Positions 5,173-7,141 of a DNA stretch of 7,141 nucleotides are shown piece after piece. The DNA lies in NCBI GenBank assembly GCA_937863195.1, contig CALMET010000159.1, forward strand, positions 1 through 7,141. The letters run 5' to 3'. The translations under genes were made by a program, and so were the position numbers. Under the pieces are notes generated by a model that saw only the letters and a list, made by a program, of their open reading frames with translations, made no database searches and was not told where the DNA came from. Every line of letters begins with the position of its first letter. The stretch's first letter is position 1. This DNA comes from an uncultured bacterium (GTDB lineage Bacteria; Patescibacteria; ABY1; SG8-24; 2-12-FULL-60-25).

Positions 5173-6621
5173 CTAGCGGCGACCGCGTTGCCCGAAACGA
5201 ATGCCGAAGGAGACACCGAAGCCGTATGAGGTACGACGGATGTAGTTCGCTTCGGCCTGGTCGTTTGCCAGGTTGTAGCGGAGGCTCATCACCTCTGCAT
5301 TGAGCCGCAGGTATGGGACAAGTCCCACACCACTGTCGAGCTGCCCGCGACGGTTGAGGTCGATGGACAGGCCGAGTTCGGCACCGATGCCACGGTCGGC
5401 GCGAATACCATCGCCGTTACCGTTGCTGTTGGTGTTCTGCGACATGATCGCACCCGTCGTGGCAAGCACGTCGAGGCGAACACGTTCTGCCAGAATGAGC
5501 TGAACACCGAGGCCGAGATTCAGGCGCATTGGCTGCCTGATCTCAATACCACCCTCGTCGTTCATCCGCCCGTATCCCATCCGAAATTGGACGGTGGGCG
5601 CGATGCGCGCAGTAGCGGTCGGCTGCAGCGTGAGCTGCAATGCGACGTTACCTTCGATCGAGCGAGCGCGGATGCCAGCGGCATACAAGCTCAGCCCGAT
5701 GTCGGTAGCGATGTCGATCGACGGACCCTGAGTCTGTTGACCCTCACCCACCATGTCAGCGGGAAGAGCGGGCACGGGGGCGTAGTTAACTCCTAGTGCA
5801 CTGCACTCGAAGCTCACACCCGCGCAGTTCTCTTCGAGGTCACCCGTGACGATGTCGCTTGAAGTGAGAACCACGGAGCCCGTGAAGGAGTGCTGCTCGT
5901 AGCAGCTCTCGAACGCGTCGTTGTCACGGCTCATACGAGCACGTGACTCACACACGTTGAGTTCCTCTACCGCGGTACGACACAGATCTGTCGCGCGCAG
6001 TTCACAGACCGAACCGTTAAGGCTCTCGAGCCAAACGATGATGGGACCGAAGTCGACTGGAGCGTCTTCGTTCTGTTCGACCGACGCACCCGTTCGGGGC
6101 AAGCAGATCTCATGACCGTCGGTCGCGAGTCGACCTTCGTACACGGACCGCACTCCGTTGATCGGTGTGTGGTCGGCGTCGGCAGGCAGGTAGTACGAGT
6201 CGTGCTCGCTACCGCTGTCGTTGCAGATGCAGTCTCCGCCGATGCCGATGTCGATGGTCGAGGGCAAGCCCTGACCAGGCGACATCACCTGACCAGCGAC
6301 GGTCATGCCGCCAGCCTGGATCGTGGTGTGGTCGGCTCCGACGATGCGACCCCAGATGCAGGCGCGAGGCCTGGGCGCTGGGGGCGTACGGCGGATCCGC
6401 TCTTGGCGCGGCGGCGGCGTGGGGCAGATCTCCCCGGCCAGCGGCAGGCACTCCAGAACGGTTGGACCGTCTGTGGAGACCGGCGTGCTGACGGGAGCCG
6501 TCGACCGCGTGGGCGGTCGCTCGTCGTCACCCTGGGCCTCAGCGGGCAGAGCCCAACCGAGGCTGATGACGGTCACCGCGAGGGCGACCAGGAACTTGAA
6601 CTTGTTGTTTCGAAGATGCAT
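5173..6621 (-). CDS. Gene A: secreted Cys-rich protein with predicted C-terminal outer-membrane beta-barrel
   Basis: 482 residues, family not recognised. The ATG at 6621 has AAGGAAG six bases upstream and begins a Sec signal peptide (MHLRNNKFKFLVALAV..., AEA-Q cleavage near residue 29); a start seven codons earlier lacks this. A Pro/Thr-rich segment (31-86) is followed by residues 88-273, which contain 10 of the protein's 12 Cys (88, 131, 133, 173, 206, 214, 224, 240, 266, 273; the others are 58 and 66), implying several disulfides outside the cytoplasm. Residues 305-477 show alternating amphipathic strands (LQLTLQPTATARI, LNLGLGVQLILAERVRLDVLA, YGFGVSFGIRF), with turns such as SQNTNSNGNGDG. 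The last strand ends in Phe, then a basic tail GQRGRR. This resembles a small outer-membrane barrel carrying a Cys-rich periplasmic or surface domain. Gene D has the same overall plan without clear sequence similarity. Two strong promoters precede it. Confidence 0.89.
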   Translation of the reverse strand: MHLRNNKFKFLVALAVTVISLGWALPAEAQGDDERPPTRSTAPVSTPVSTDGPTVLECLPLAGEICPTPPPRQERIRRTPPAPRPRACIWGRIVGADHTTIQAGGMTVAGQVMSPGQGLPSTIDIGIGGDCICNDSGSEHDSYYLPADADHTPINGVRSVYEGRLATDGHEICLPRTGASVEQNEDAPVDFGPIIVWLESLNGSVCELRATDLCRTAVEELNVCESRARMSRDNDAFESCYEQHSFTGSVVLTSSDIVTGDLEENCAGVSFECSALGVNYAPVPALPADMVGEGQQTQGPSIDIATDIGLSLYAAGIRARSIEGNVALQLTLQPTATARIAPTVQFRMGYGRMNDEGGIEIRQPMRLNLGLGVQLILAERVRLDVLATTGAIMSQNTNSNGNGDGIRADRGIGAELGLSIDLNRRGQLDSGVGLVPYLRLNAEVMSLRYNLANDQAEANYIRRTSYGFGVSFGIRFGQRGRR

Positions 6622-6660
6622 TACTGACTTCCTTTCCCCCACTACCCGTGAGGGGTGGGG
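6622..6660 (-). promoter_or_regulatory. Gene A leader box (GGGTAGTGGGGGA plus GTCAGT before ATG)
   Basis: Minus strand: CCCCACCCCTCACGGGTAG, TGGGGGA, AAGGAAG, TCAGTA, ATG. CCCCAC (6660-6655) pairs exactly with GTGGGG (6642-6637), and ACCC with GGGT within, so the G-rich block can fold on itself next to the ribosome binding site. The equivalent stem is kept in the gene B leader with a wobble pair. Confidence 0.65.
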
Positions 6661-6716
6661 TTTGGAGCGAAACTGGTTGTTGTGGATTGGCCGAGACTTT
6701 TGGTCATCGGTTCTCC

Positions 6717-6806
6717 AGCCGTCCCGCAGCCTCGCAAAGGAGGATGCGGTGCAACGGAACGGCTACAGAACCTATGAACTCACCCTGCCCTCTCTGTTTA
6801 GAGAGG
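6717..6806 (-). promoter_or_regulatory. Structured 5' leader of gene A
   Basis: Two helices are visible in the minus-strand leader. CCTCTCT/AGAGAGG with an AAAC loop lies at 6806-6789. Further on, AGCCGTTCC (6764-6756) pairs with GGGACGGCT (6725-6717) through nine pairs including one wobble, and encloses GCA-T-CCTC/GAGG-C-TGC. Neither is followed by a T run. The leader is about 215 bases from the nearer promoter, long for a simple gene. I recognise no known riboswitch class. Confidence 0.5.
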
Positions 6807-6844
6807 ACGACTGAGAGTTGAGGTGGCTATCAAGTTAACGAAAT

Positions 6845-6873
6845 AGTATACGCCAAATAACCCATTTTGTCAA
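6845..6873 (-). promoter_or_regulatory. Strong sigma-70 promoter of gene A (proximal)
   Basis: TTGACA (6873-6868), a 17-base spacer and TATACT (6850-6845) make a near-perfect promoter reading toward gene A. The surrounding DNA is A/T-rich. A palindrome TTGTGACACAA lies just upstream at 6879-6889 and could bind a regulator. Confidence 0.9.
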
Positions 6874-7007
6874 GGGCTTTGTGACACAATATAGATATCC
6901 CAACTTCCCGAAGGATATTGGCTATCTTATTGTTTGCTTATCACGCCCTCCATTTCGTGAAATTTATGTGAAGTTGCTCCCGAATACATCCCTTCTTTCT
7001 TAACTCT

Positions 7008-7036
7008 ACAATACCATATATCACGTTATTTGTCAA
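7008..7036 (-). promoter_or_regulatory. Second strong promoter upstream of gene A (distal)
   Basis: TTGACA (7036-7031), 17 bases, TATTGT (7013-7008). An A-rich tract upstream on the minus strand (GCAAAAAATGCAAAG) resembles an UP element, and the 12-base palindrome AAGCAATTGCTT (7035-7046) overlaps the upstream edge of the -35 box, a plausible operator. Transcription would start about 160 bases before the proximal promoter. The stretch between the promoters holds no gene I can support, only a weak 20-codon frame (6927-6989) and short imperfect hairpins. Confidence 0.8.
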
Positions 7037-7086
7037 GCAATTGCTTTGCATTTTTTGCAGAGTTAAGGCAAAAGGGCTAAGGTTAG

Positions 7087-7141
7087 CCCCCTACCCCCGC
7101 CCGACTACGCAGAGCCTTCGTCGGGCGACCCCTTCCCACGT
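7087..7141 (+). repeat. C-rich structured repeat, copy 3 (cut by the right edge)
   Basis: CCCCCTACCCCC (7087-7098), then a perfect 8-bp stem CGCCCGAC/GTCGGGCG (7098-7105 with 7120-7127) with a 14-base loop, then ACCCCTTCCCACGT to the edge of the window. Register and loop length match copy 1, while the stem sequence differs. A short hairpin GGGCTAA/TTAGCCC (7075-7090) overlaps its left end. Orientation is the same as copy 1. Confidence 0.75.

Noticed and set aside
6927..6989. 20-codon frame between the two gene A promoters
   Set aside because: AAGAAGGG lies directly against the ATG, too close for a normal ribosome site. The peptide MYSGATSHKFHEMEGVISKQ shows no features and chance frames of this size are common.

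Overview
The window looks like bacterial chromosome with one housekeeping gene at the left edge and four secreted or surface-protein genes, all read right to left (minus strand). The partial gene at 1-488 is a DNA polymerase III clamp-loader subunit, delta prime (holB). It is visibly more A/T-rich in codon choice than the four genes at 876-6621. Those have GC-rich coding sequence but A/T-rich intergenic DNA, with near-consensus sigma-70 promoters and hairpin terminators. Asp/Asn-rich lipoproteins (DAG- and DGG-type linkers) and D-x-D-x-D-G putative metal-binding repeats are typical of Myxococcota, Bradymonadia and related deltaproteobacterial lineages, and also occur in some Patescibacteria. 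I cannot decide the taxon from sequence alone. The two predicted outer-membrane barrel domains favour a diderm.

Layout from left to right: partial holB (1-488); a gene-free stretch (489-875) with two inverted copies of a C-rich structured repeat and the terminator of gene D; gene D (876-2189), a secreted Cys-rich/coiled-coil protein with a predicted C-terminal beta-barrel; an intergenic region with gene D's promoter, a large inverted repeat and the terminator of gene C; gene C (2578-3216), a small lipoprotein; a 320-base regulatory region with a promoter, a nested 50-base dyad and a hairpin next to the ribosome binding site; gene B (3537-4979), a lipoprotein with metal-binding-type repeats; gene A (5173-6621), a Cys-rich secreted protein with a predicted beta-barrel; and a 520-base region with two strong promoters, a long structured leader and a third, truncated copy of the C-rich repeat at the right edge.

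Genes A to D are probably expressed mostly as separate units, because each gap holds a promoter candidate, a terminator candidate or both. Their shared theme is the cell envelope: two lipoprotein signal peptides ending LTGC, two ordinary Sec signal peptides, and two predicted barrels. Genes A and B share nearly the same leader and the same start to the signal peptide. Genes C and D share an AAACAGCT(A/G)TTT motif upstream. No biochemical function can be assigned to the four proteins.

The most striking non-coding signal is the C-rich element, present three times (556-632, 722-798, 7087-7141). Two conserved blocks flank a stem whose sequence differs in every copy but whose base pairing is kept. 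This is covariation of the kind expected for a selected RNA or single-stranded DNA structure. It may be a small RNA, a mobile repeat, or both.
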